This document shows positions 1-12,200 of a stretch of DNA of 64,000 nucleotides, one piece after another. The notes under the pieces are model-generated. The model searched no databases, was not told the DNA's origin, and saw only the letters and a list, made by a program, of their open reading frames with translations. The DNA is from Adenophora triphylla var. japonica (Eukaryota > Streptophyta > Magnoliopsida > Asterales > Campanulaceae), in assembly GCA_022495995.1 (NCBI GenBank), contig JAFEMH010000737.1, positions 389,501-453,500 of the forward strand, in the 5' to 3' direction. Position 1 is the first letter of the stretch. Each line of letters opens with the position of its first letter. Both the position numbers and the translations under genes were made by a program.

Positions 1-306
1 ATGTTTTCGTAAAAGTATACTATACCACTTATGAAGAGATGAGACTTATAAGAAAATATATATAAAAAAAAACTTAAAAACATTGACTCATTAACTGTAA
101 TATTTATTTCAAGACGAAGAGAGTACTGTATACTCCCCCGTCTTATAATAAATGTTAAAAAAAATTGAATGTGCGTAATTAAGAAAAAGTAGAACTAATA
201 TTCCTAGTGAGATAGATATTGTTACTATAAAAGTAAAATACGAGAGAAATTGGGATATAGATATTCTTAGTAAAACATGAGAGAAATTGGGATATAGATA
301 TTCTTA
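1..306. repeat. AT-rich repeat DNA with a 37-bp-scale tandem motif
   Basis: No gene is visible. From about 200 to 306 a motif of roughly 37 bases (key words ATGAGAGAAATTGGGATA and GATATTCTTAGTAAAAC) is repeated. The same motif resumes at 1162-1240, so the MITE at 307-1161 landed inside the tandem array. Confidence 0.6.
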
Positions 307-712
307 GGCTCCGTTTGTTTATGGTAAAATGAGGGGAAAACGTTTTTCGAAAAATGTTTTCGGAAAACGTTTTCCCCATTTTTCGATGTTTGGTAGTTTT
401 TCGGAAAATGTTTTCCCCATTTTTCGGTTTTTGGTTGTTTTCCGAAAAATGGAGAAAATGTTTTTCGGAAAACATTTTCCGCTCTTTCTAAGAAAGTTGT
501 TTTCCGAATTTTTTCTAAGGTAAGGAAGTTGTTTTCCGAAAAATGGTGTAAAAAAATGGATGGATAATAATAATAAATTAATAAAAAATAAAATAATAAT
601 AATAAAATAATAATAATAAAATAATTAAAAAATAATTAAAAAAATAAAAATAAAATAATAATAATAAAATGATAATAATAATAATAAAATAATAATAATA
701 AAATTATAATAA

Positions 713-796
<84 letters not shown>

Positions 797-910
797 TAAT
801 AATAAAATAATAATAATAAAATAATAATAATAAAATAATAAAATAATAATAATAAAATAATAAAATAAAATAATAAAATAATAATAATAATAATAATAAA
901 ATAATAATAA

Positions 911-941
<31 letters not shown>

Positions 942-1161
942 AATAATAATTATTATTATTATTATTGTTATTTTCCAGAAAACATCTTCATTTTTCCGGA
1001 AAACGTTTTCCTTTTCCAGAAAACATTTTTCAGGAAATCATTTTTCGGAAGTCATTTTCCGGAAAACATCTTTATTTTTCCGAAAAATGTTTTCCTTTTC
1101 CGAAAAATATTTTTCAGGAAATCATTTTCCGAAAGTCATTTTCCCGGAAACAAACGGAGCC
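307..1161. mobile_element. PIF/Harbinger (Tourist)-like MITE with AAT microsatellite core
   Basis: The ends are perfect inverted repeats (GGCTCCGTTTGTTT at the left, its complement at the right) and are flanked by a 3-bp TTA duplication at 304-306 and 1162-1164. A TTA/TWA duplication is typical of PIF/Harbinger MITEs. Each arm of about 190-230 bp is built from many short palindromic TTTTCCGGAAAA-type words. The centre, about 560-950, is an expanded ATA/AAT repeat. There is no transposase, so the element is non-autonomous. ORFs across it are fortuitous. Confidence 0.75.
560..955. repeat. AAT/ATAATA trinucleotide microsatellite
   Basis: Nearly 400 bases of interrupted AAT repeats with AAAAT variants, switching to TTA repeats at about 951-966. 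It lies inside the MITE at 307-1161 and explains that element's unusual length. Confidence 0.9.
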
Positions 1162-1430
1162 TTAGTAAAACATGAGAGAAATTGAGATATAAAATAGATA
1201 TTCTTAGTAAAACATGAGAGAAATTGGGATATAAAATAGTTGGTTGATTATTACTGTTAATGTGGTAAGTGGATCTCATTGTTCATTTTAATTAATAAAG
1301 CAATTAAAAACATTACTATGATACAGACTTGTCTATTCATGGAATATAAAAAGACACGCTCTAAAAATGAAATCTTTTCAATACTTCTCTATTCATTCAT
1401 GTAACACACTTGTTATAATAACAATAACTA

Positions 1431-1718
1431 CTCCCTCCATCCCAGCCCAAAAGGCACAAAACCAATCTCGCACGCAAATTAAGGAAAGTGGTGTAGGAAA
1501 GAGAAAAAATTTAAATGTTGTGAGTATGAAAAATTAAATAGGAGAGAGAATGAGTGGGAGGAATAGTTAGGAGAGAAAATGTTGTGAGTGTAAAAGTAAA
1601 GTAGGAGAGAGAATGAGTGGGTGAAATAATAATAAAAACTTTTCTTTTTGGGACTGTGCCTTTTTAAATGGGACACCCAAAAAGGAAATTTGTGCCTTTT
1701 CGACCGGGACGAAGGGAG
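1431..1718. mobile_element. Stowaway MITE (Tc1/mariner type)
   Basis: Starts CTCCCTCCATCCC and ends in the inverted form ACGAAGGGAG, flanked by TA dinucleotides (1429-1430 and 1719-1720), the target duplication of Stowaway elements. About 288 bp with no coding capacity. Confidence 0.85.
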
Positions 1719-2141
1719 TATTCGCTTACTTTGTCTTACTCCATAATCTCTCTTCCACCTCATTTTATCATATTCACAACACTTATTCCAATATATACTA
1801 TTTTTAATTTTCGTGCAAAACTCGTTGCGCGTCTTTTCGGCTCAAATATAGGGAGTATATTATAGCATTTTTTGTTGTGACAAATGGTAAATTGGAATAA
1901 ATTAATGTCAACAATTTACAAAGAATTATGTACAAATGCGTATATATTTATATGTCATTTACATTGATCACATTTTTATATTAATAATACAAAGAATTGG
2001 ATGTAATGAGAAGAAATTCCATTTACTAATAATGATTTATTTTTTTAGTAATATAAATCTTACATTCAAAAAGGTATAAGTACAATATCACAAAATAAAT
2101 AAATAATTGTAAATTTGTAATTGGAGAAATTTTACTTAATA

Positions 2142-2425
2142 CTCCCTCCGTTCCGACCGAAGTGTCCCAAAAGTAGTATTGCACGGAAATTAAGAAATGA
2201 ATATACATAATGTAAAAAATGTATAGTGAAATAAATGTTGTGAATATGAAAAGTGATGTAGAAAAGAGAAAATGAGGTAGAGAATAGTTAGTGGATATTT
2301 ATTGTGAGTATGACAAGTGAGTTCCACAAATAAAAAAGTAATAAAAACTTTCTTTTTTTGAATTGGAATATTTTAAATGGGACATCAAAAAAAAAATTGA
2401 GACACTTCGAGCGGAACGGATGGAG
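2142..2425. mobile_element. Stowaway MITE, diverged
   Basis: CTCCCTCCGTTCCG at the left and CGGAACGGATGGAG at the right form terminal inverted repeats, with TA at 2140-2141 and 2426-2427. About 284 bp. The interior resembles the 1431-1718 copy. Confidence 0.8.
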
Positions 2426-2559
2426 TATCGTATAGTTAATGAGAAGTAGTAACAGTTATTCATTTCACGCATTGTGCACTGCATGCCATTAGTTTTCCCG
2501 CCGGAAATTTCCAGGAAACTTCATAATGCTATTAAACAGTACTATCGTTTTTTTCCGCT

Positions 2560-2661
2560 GACCCACTCACTTTCTCTCTCTCTCTCACACACACACCCAC
2601 ACACACACCCACCCCACCACACCACACCACACGCTACCCTACCCTACCCTACCCTACCCTA

Positions 2662-2705
<44 letters not shown>

Positions 2706-2710
2706 TCTCA
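2560..2710. repeat. Compound CT / CA / ACCCT microsatellite in promoter or 5' leader
   Basis: A pyrimidine tract: CT repeats, CA repeats, ACCAC repeats, about five ACCCT pentamers (roughly 2633-2662), then a long CT run to about 2705. It lies about 40 bp upstream of an ATG at 2749 and about 550 bp upstream of the modelled Ca2+-ATPase start. CT-rich tracts are common near plant transcription starts. The promoter role is inferred. Confidence 0.7.
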
Positions 2711-2748
2711 CACAAATAAAAACACAGGTCAAGCTCCTGCTTGGAAGT

Positions 2749-2837
2749 ATGAGCGGAGTCAATGGTGAGACGAGGAAAGCGGCCGGTAATGGTTTTTCGT
2801 CCAGTCCCGGCAGGTGCACCTCCAGAACAATCCTACG
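2749..2837 (+). CDS. Possible alternative first coding exon of the Ca2+-ATPase
   Basis: An ATG at 2749 opens 29 codons plus 2 bases (MSGVNGE... with an SSSPGR motif), ending at a candidate donor, G|GTAATG, at 2838. A candidate acceptor, GACAG, ends at 3245. Joining them keeps frame into the ATG at 3253 and would add 32 residues. The SSSPGR stretch recalls the N-terminus of ACA8-type pumps. This is inference from splice sites and frame only; the segment may instead be 5' leader. Confidence 0.35.
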
Positions 2838-3252
2838 GTAATGACGATACCAACGGTATACAACAGTAGTAATATTATATTATATTATATTTAAATTAAA
2901 TTATTAGTTCCGATAATTAGGTGAAAAATGGAGAGTCTAGAATGAAAACATGACTAAGCCCGCAATTCACGTTTACCCTCCCGTTTCAAACTGTTCTGTT
3001 CCCCATAACCTAATCTGACAATTATACCTTCTGATTCACAGGTGAATATTTGTTTTTCTCCTTGTTTAACCATTATTACCTTTTCCTATATTATATAATT
3101 AATTTTCCTGGGAAATGTGTTACTGATTTATTTTTAATTCTTTTTATTGGGAAAACCCATTTTCCGATTCACTGTCATTTTTCTTTTCCATTCCTTAACA
3201 CGGGGTGGCTCCGTTTAAGCGGCGGTGCCATCTCTCCTACGACAGTGCCTCT

Positions 3253-6200
3253 ATGACTAGCGGAATGGAATCTTCATCTGAGCATCGTCACGATGTCGAG
3301 TCTGGTGGCATTGTTGACGATAATGAAGCCTGGGGTGCCGAAGATTTTTCAGATCCTTTTGACATTGGCAATACCAAAAATGCCTCCGTTGAGACTCTCA
3401 AACGGTGGAGGGTATGTCTTTACTCTATTCTCTCTATTACACTGCTTAATTTATGCTTCATATCATGGATAATAGACGCTGGCATTTGTCTTTGTTGTGC
3501 TCATTCAATCTATGCTATGCAATGTTGGTAAAAAATCCGATTGTAGTAGTTAGTTTGTATGCGGTCATCTATGAGTAGTCACTTTTGTTAAATAGGCCAT
3601 GGGAATTCATGTCACATTTCCATATTTGTTTTTGAAATAAGCTGTTGCGATGAGCATTTTTCATCAGACGGGTTGTGCATTGAGGATTTAGTCGATTTGT
3701 ACTGCTATACAACAAGATTCGGTTGCTTTCAAATAACTCGTTCTTACGCAAAACAATCAGCAAGGATTATGATACCTATGTTAAGAAAGTATTTCTTGGA
3801 GATATGGTCTTTACATATGATTAATGATTACATTTCCATATGGGTAGTCCATCCATGGTTTTGGTTTTGCCTCAAAATGTTTGAACTATATGGGGCAAAC
3901 CAATTGACACATCCAGGGTATGGATTGACACATTAATAACAAAATTAAGCTTGCCAGGTATAAGTCGGAAACACCTGCCATGTTTATGCTCTTAACAACA
4001 GAAAACCAATTACTCCCTCTGTTTCATGTGTACAATCCACTATTCCCTTTTTGGACATTTTATGTAACATTATACTTTCAAAAAAATAAGCTATAATTTT
4101 TTCCCTCTATATTCTTTCATGTTCAGGATATGATAGTTTTCTATCTCATTGTAAACGAGCAACTTTGATTTTTTATTTTTTTTTGACATTCATTTTGGGA
4201 CGAAGGGAGTTACAAATAACTAACTCTAGTACAGGTTATAAGAAATACAAATCCGTAAAAGTACAAATTTATAAGTCATCTTTCAAACGTGGACTCTTTA
4301 CATGGAATAGAAGGCATATTCAAGGATTAGCAAACAAAGGTGATACATGCTGAATAACTTCGGCCTTATTCTGCAAGTTCTAAGGGTTTAACTCTTAACA
4401 TACCACTATCAGAGTTTCTTCTTCTGATTAGTGTTTGCCAATGCATTTTTATTTAGAGATAAACCTTAGTGTTGCATACTGCAATTGATATGGAGATCTT
4501 GTTATGTGCATTTGTTATCATTCATCATGCTTGTGACTCTGTCTCATTGGTCACGTATAATTGTGTAAAGGCTGCATGCATTTTGTCAACATTATACCTT
4601 GGCTTTCCCAGGCAACATCTTTATTACTACGTAATGTAGAAGGTTCAAAGAAGTTGGTTACATTGGTGCATAACGTGACCTGTTGCATTTACTTTTTAGT
4701 ATCCTGTCTCATATGTGTAGATTTAGCTTTCAACCGGTGATTATTTAATGCCTCAATGGAATGGAACTAATGTTTTCTGCCTGTTACCTATTACAGCAAG
4801 CGGCACTTGTACTTAATGCTTCACGTCGATTCCGCTACACTTTGGATTTGAAAAAGGAAGAAGATGAAGACCAAAGAAGAAGGATGATTAGAGCACATGC
4901 TCAAGTCATAAGGGTAATGTTAAGGATAATATTCATATGTGTGTTATATTGCTATATCACTCTCTAACATTTTATTAATTTCTTTTTAGGCTGCATTGCT
5001 TTTCAAATTGGCTGGGCAACGTGCAATTGGTATTTTCTTATCTTTTAGCCAAATGCTTTTGTCCAACTTCATTAGTGATGTTAATGTTTGGTCTAATTTA
5101 TCTAATCATGAGGAACTTACTTTGACTTTCCGCTTGGAGAGTCTATGATATCTGAGTAGCGTCAGTAGTGCCAAAGTGCGTCACTTTTTCTTGCCCAGCA
5201 ACAATAGATCATTATAAGTATCAAAGAAGTACTCCCAGTTTTTTTTTTTTTTGGATACATGATTACAGAATAAAATGGACAAAAGACCAAAAGCAACATA
5301 AGAAGCAAAATCTATGCCGAACCTAAGTAACTTAACCCAGAGATACATTAGATTCTCGAGGCAAATCAAGTTAGCAGTACTTATGCAGAAACTTAGAGAG
5401 TTCCCTCAATGTATGAACTTTTATTTTCAGTAATCATATCATTGAAGCAAATATTTGTACAGAGAGACAACTTTGAAAGTGACACTCCATGCTAAGAATT
5501 ATCAACATGCCACCAAGCTATAACATGACTCTCCTTGCCAACTCCAACTTTTGCTAGCGAATCAACAACACCATTAGCCATTCTCAGAACAAATCAAATA
5601 TGCACAGTTTAACTCTTTGCTTACTACCAAAATGCAAACTCCAAGGAGCAATAAGCTGCATTAGATTCGGGGTGGCATCAACCATCAACCCCCTCCTGCA
5701 ATTGCACGTTCTTCTGGATGCAGGAGATAACTTTGAGAACGGGTTATTTAGAATGAATTTGGTTCTCATCTCAGATTTTCTGTTTTGTATTGTTCTTGAA
5801 GAAATTTGTCTGCTGAACATTTTCTATTGTGATTCAGCATGTGATCAAGATTACTGGAACTTGCGATAGATCTAAGGCTATGCCTAATACCCTTTGTATC
5901 TTGTATGGTGATTAGGTCCTTCAATTGATTTGCATATTTGGTATATTGTTGAATGATTATAGAACGTCTTCACAAATATGATGCTATATCAGACACAATG
6001 TCCAACTCCTCAATAAAAAATGTATATCTATCTGGAGGTGTCTTTGTTGTTGATTGGTGTTGATGTGCTTGGTAGACCGTCAAATACAGTTGGAAATTGA
6101 TGCTACGTGTGTCTGTGTATATGTGCACACACACACATATGTGTGTGTATGCATAAATGTATGTGTATGCATCATTGTATATTCATTATCTTCCCTCATC

Positions 6201-9200
6201 AGATTGTTACATATACATTTCAGCTTGATAAGTTTATTACTCCCTCCGTCCCAGCCGAAAGTTCAAAATTTTCCAAAAGGTTGTCCCAGCCGAAAGCTCA
6301 AAATCCCAAAATGGAAAGTTTCAGTTACTTCTTTATTTGTGGGCCCCACATGTCATACTCACAACAATCATCCACTAACTTTTCCATACCTCTCTTTCTC
6401 TCTCCTACCCAACTATCTACACTCGCAACACATCACCTTTTTCTTAATTCTTGAACCCACTTCATATTTTGAACTTTCTGCTGGGACGGAGGGAGTATAT
6501 GCTTGTTTTGGTACTCCAAATTGTTGTATTTAGATCTTTGCCGTACACTTCAGAGAACGCGTTTAAGCTCCTAGACACCCAAGATAATTTACATATCCTA
6601 AAGATTGAACAACTAAATGATATATCTGCAATACTCAAATACCCAACACCCTATTCTTGGCTATATACTTTGAAAATGTGGTACTTTGGAAGGAAAAGGA
6701 CATTCAAAGTTGTAAACGCGCCGTAAACTAACTTGTGGATAATCGTGATGGACGGTAGAGCTGGGATGGTGGGACATGCCAAGATTTTCGCATATACTAT
6801 TTTGTCAACTATGGCAACAAACAAGAGCGAGGTTTATAGAGTAACTTTTACTGGTCGAAAGAAATATATCTAAAGAAGAATCTTTGAATGTTTCATTGGA
6901 GAATATTATTTTGCAACACGTTGTTCACACCATTCCAAATAGCCATTCAGGATCGCTTTTCTAATGAAAATTTTGCGAGAGGCAAATGCTACTGCCATTT
7001 CTCTTGTCCTAGGGAATATTTTGTCCCTGCATTTGTTATTTATTCATACATATTATATTTCTATGTTCTTCACAATATGTATTTATTTTGTTTGATTAAT
7101 TTAGTGTTAGGCACCACTGTGAATCCTCCTACTCCAACCAGTGATTATGCAATTGGACTGGAACAACTTGTCTCAATGACCAGGGACCACAATTTATCTG
7201 CTCTTCAGCAATATGGCGGGGTCAGTCTTATTGAACTTATTTTCTCTTTTACCAATTTCAGATTGTCATTTACCTGTATAATATTTTATGTCAAGCATAA
7301 CTTTCCAGGTCAAAGGGTTATCTGAGATGTTGAGAACCGATCCAGACAAGGGAGTTGTTGGGGACAATGGTGAATTATCAAAGCGAAGAAGTGCATTTGG
7401 ATCCAATACGTACCCTGTTAAGAAAGGACGGAGCTTCCTGGTATTTTATACTTTCAGACTGTCTTTTTGTGTGAAAGCTGTTCCTTTCAGCTAATGTGAC
7501 CTTTTGGTCTCACCTTTCTCATTAGTTCATTTTATGTTGCAATACAGAGATTCCTCTGGGAAGCTTGGCAAGATTTAACCCTCATTATCTTGATCATAGC
7601 TGCGGCAGCATCACTGGCACTAGGAATAAAGACAGAGGTGAGTTTGAAATCTCTTTCTTGTACTTTTTCATATGAAACAAATCATGGTTGGTTGAATGAT
7701 CACAGCAGGCTTTCCGATTCACTATATGGAATACCTCATATTTTGATCAAACAAGAAACTTGTGAGAATGGGAAGGAATGTTAATGTGGGGGAAAATTAC
7801 AAAACAAAAAACACTCGAATCAATGACCCTCAAAAACCTAAAATACAGACCTGTTCTTAAAAGTGGTGGAGGGGGATTGCTCTATATCTTGGCACTCCAC
7901 TCTGTCAGCATTTCTCAAGCACCAAATAGTACAAAAATAGCTGCAGTGTAACAGCACAATATTCTTTTTCAAGTCTACTTCTTGCATGCGAGCTTGCTTG
8001 TTCTGCCTTGCAATGTAAACACGCCTTCCACAGAGCTCTAGTATGGATATCTAGATTGCCTGTTTCTTAGTACTAATAGTCAGTCTAAGTACTTTCAAGT
8101 TCTGTTCTCAAAGCTAAGCAAATTGCATCTCTATTAACCCAGTCGGGTATTTAATAGTCAAGAAATCAAAGGCAAGTCCATGATAGGGAAGGGGGAACCA
8201 CAGATCCCTTGGACTAGAAAATCGCTGCATGGTGAGCTTCTAATGCTTTATTATGCGTACAAGTGAGCTTCTGATGCTTGCAGGGGCGGATCCAGGGGGG
8301 GCAGGCGGGGGCACTCGCCCCCCCCAGCGGCGGAAATGCAGTGGAAATTTTTTTTTTTTGCCCCCACCATATTTTTGTTATATATGTATATACTAGCACA
8401 TGCCCGTGTCCAAGGCCACGTGAGATTTTTTTTTTTATATATATCACCACAAAAAAAAGGCATGTATGTCGTACTACATACAAAATTGGGAGGGCAAAAC
8501 AGAAAAGAAAGTGAATAGTGAGGTCAAAAGGGTCATTTCCTCAAATAGAACTGTTCATTCTACTGTTCCAAACACACCCTTGATTTATACTATAGATATA
8601 ATTAACTTCAAGATTAACACCAGTGAGTGGTGTGGTTCAGCGGTAGAAGGGGTGAAGTTAAAGCCTTTGGTGTTTCCTTTCTAATCCATGTTCGAACCCT
8701 GCTACCTACATTTTCAATTAATTTTATTTGTCTTCCATCTTCTCTTAATTTCCTCACATTTTTTCAATCTTAATTAATTCGTTAGGCTTTTCCCATTTTT
8801 TTGTTTTTGGTCTTTCTTCCTATTATCCCATGTTTAATTAGCAAATTTGAATTTCTTTTTTGTACGAGTAATATATTTTAATAAATTGTTTGCGTTAAAT
8901 ACTTCAACATTATTTCAATTGTTCTTTGAATTATTTACTTTTATCATTTTTGTTAACTAAAATACATTGTATTTCATGGATCCGACCCATTTTTTACTTG
9001 TCCGACCCGAAATTTTTTTTTCGGGGGCGCTGCCCCCGAACCCCCGTGTAATCTTGCCCCCCCCCTCGGCCAATTCCTGGCTCCGCCCCTGGATGCTTGA
9101 TTACGAATACAAGTAGTTGGCCCATGTATAAGAATGTGAATTCTGGATTATAGTAGTATGGATTATGTTGCCAGACCAGACAAATGCTTCTGTAAGCTTG

Positions 9201-12200
9201 CTAAGGTAAAAATGAAGTCTAAGTTGTTGTTTAATAACTATCTTCTTTCTCGATAGGATAAGTAAGTAAAATGTTCTTTTAAATCCACTGTAAACTTGAA
9301 ATGTATGAACTTTTCCTTTTCTTTTGTGCGTCTTTCATGTTCCAATCTGGTATTACTCAAGAGTTTTCTGATTATCATGATCCTTGGTCTAGTTTTCACT
9401 TTGATTAAGGTCTCATGCCTTCGTTCTGCAGGGATTGAAAGAAGGCTGGTATGATGGAGGAAGCATTGCCTTTGCTGTTCTTCTAGTTATATCTGTCACA
9501 GGTGATATATTGTCTTGGTTTCTTTGTTTTTCTCTATTGCTCTCTTTAGGGTGGTGGTGTCTGATCTGGTAAGTGTAATCTTCTGATGTTCACTACTGTA
9601 TTTGTTTTTGACTTCTAGCTGATTAATATGAGAACTGGACGGTACTATAGCTTATTTGGTTATACTTAGATAGCCTGCCATTGGTGCATTGAGCTGAATT
9701 TTCGATCATATAAGAACTTTGAATAAAGAGTAGCTTGCATATTTTCATTACTAAGGCTGTTTAATTTTGTTTGTTATTTTCAATAGCAATCAGTGATTAT
9801 CGGCAGTCCCTTCAATTTCAAAATTTAAATGAGGAAAAGAGAAATATAACTCTGGAGGTATCAACCACAAGGATTGTTTTATTTTTTCCTGGTTCGTCTG
9901 TTTCTTCTAGGATTTGAGATTGGTTTATATAATTGAACTCCAATGCAGGTTATTCGTAGTGGTAGAAGAGAGAAGGTTTCAATATATGACATTGTGGTTG
10001 GTGATGTTGTACCTCTTAACATTGGTGATCAGGTTTGTATAGTTCAATAATTTAGCTTAGTTTCATGGACACTTTGTTATTAAGTTTGTCCTACTGGTTT
10101 ATGATCCAGATCCCTGCTGATGGAATCTTAATAACTGGCCATTCTCTAGCCATTGATGAATCTAGCATGACTGGGGAAAGCAAGATTGTAAGCTGGTTTG
10201 ACCTTCTTGCTAAATGTATGTTTGATTATTGGAACTTTTGCTCTAAGGACAATACCATATTGTAGGTGAATAAGGATCAAAAAGTACCATTTTTAATGTC
10301 TGGCTGCAAAGTAGCTGATGGTGCTGGAACTATGCTGGTAACATACACATTTTATTCTTGTTTCATCAGTCCGTGAAGTATTTGCTTTTTTTTCTTCTCT
10401 GGTCTGGTGCCACTTGTTTTCACTTGAGAGTTTGATCACTTTATTACTTATCATGGTTGAAAACTTCAGAGGACTGACATAATCATCTTGGTAGTTTAAG
10501 ATTGTTTATTCATGCTTGGGAGTTAGTCACAATTGACTTCATGTCACAGCACTTGCTTGTCACAGTGCTTGACATCTGGAAAGAAAATATGGAAGGGCAG
10601 TAAATCTATCTTTATATTTTCATAGCTAACAACTCAAATGAATGGGAAGAATCACAACTAGTCAGAGTATCTTATGATTTATTTCATGTTGACTGCTCAA
10701 ACACTTCCACGGATACGCATGCTAGCAAAAAATCTGACTTAATTGCTCAGTGAAATCAAAAGATGCTTCCAGAATATATCCTAAAAACTAATGCAGAAAA
10801 ATGCACCAAAGAACACAGCTGCTCACGAGAACCTTTTTTCATCCCATATCTGCCCAAAATGGAAAAAGAATGCGAGAAATTTGCATTCTCTATCTTTCCC
10901 TTTCTGTTAAAAGAAAAGCTCTCCAGCACACCTTCAAAGAATGCTGCAACTTTCCCTTCCTTTTCCAACTACTAAGCAAACCTTCATAATGTGCTGAAAA
11001 TATTATCTGGAGTCGCATGAACTCTCGGTTTAATCCCAGAAGAATGATCAGTGATTCCTGCCTCTTGATTCCCAGAGTTTGTTCTTTATTTTTATTTTGG
11101 ATATACTTGTAGCTTAACCCTGCTTTCAGTAATTATATATATAAATGTTTTGCTTTGATCTTTAGGTCACTGGTGTGGGAATCAACACTGAATGGGGATT
11201 GTTGATGGCAAGCATATCCGAAGATACTGGTGAAGAAACCCCTCTGCAGGTTGTTTTTGTCCATTGAAAAAACGTTGAATAAACTCTTGAACTTTTTAAA
11301 TACCAGCATTGTTGTTTGGCTACAATTTCTGGCTGTTTGAATTGATATGTCTCAACCACAAAATGAAAGACTTGCATTAGTAATAGTTTCATTTGGAGAT
11401 ATGTTACTTTGGGTCTTTTAGCTTTCGGTCTCATTTGAATCTAATGTTTAATGACACGTGACAGGTACGCTTGAACGGTGTGGCAACTTTTATTGGTATA
11501 GTTGGGCTTGCAGTAGCTCTACTTGTGCTCACTGTTCTATTGGCTAGGTAATTGTGAATGTTAATAAAATAGTCGTATCATGACCTATAATGCAATTCAT
11601 ATATAATCATTACAGTCAATTTGAACCCTTTTAGATTCTTTACTGGGCATTCAGAGAATGCTGATGGAACCACCCAATTTGTACGTGGAAAGACCAGCAT
11701 CAGTAAAACAGTAGATGGAGTCATAAAAATATTTACAGCGGCAGTAAGTTGCTAATTTGTACGTTTATGTGTCGTCCTTGAGTCATATATTGTTTATTTT
11801 GCCTAACTGCTGGACTTTTCAGGTCACCATTGTAGTTGTTGCAGTACCTGAAGGGCTTCCTTTGGCTGTAACATTGACGTAAGTATAATGCAGTGTATCT
11901 GTGTTGTATTGCAGCGATTACTTGCTCTTCTCTATTCATTCAAGTTCTCTTATTAAATTATGTCTTTATCCATTGCAGCTTAGCCTACTCGATGAAGAAA
12001 ATGATGGCAGACAAGGCCCTGGCACGTGACAATTTCCCTTTGATTTTACTTGTTCAAAGGAAACTCAGATTTTATTTCTGGAGCATGATTGAAGTTGTTA
12101 ACAGAAACTTGTGTGCAGGTGCGCAGACTTTCAGCTTGTGAAACTATGGGATCTGCAACTACAATCTGCAGCGATAAAACTGGAACATTGACCCTGAATC

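Noticed and set aside
2633..2662. Interstitial telomere repeat
   Set aside because: The unit is the pentamer ACCCT, not the plant telomere heptamer CCCTAAA, and it is only about 30 bases long.
8626..8710. Functional tRNA-Gly gene
   Set aside because: A- and B-box words are present but the acceptor and anticodon arms do not pair convincingly, and it lies inside a hAT element.
10756..10989. Overlapping 60-70-codon frames on both strands
   Set aside because: They lie in intron 11 of the Ca2+-ATPase and show no family motif.
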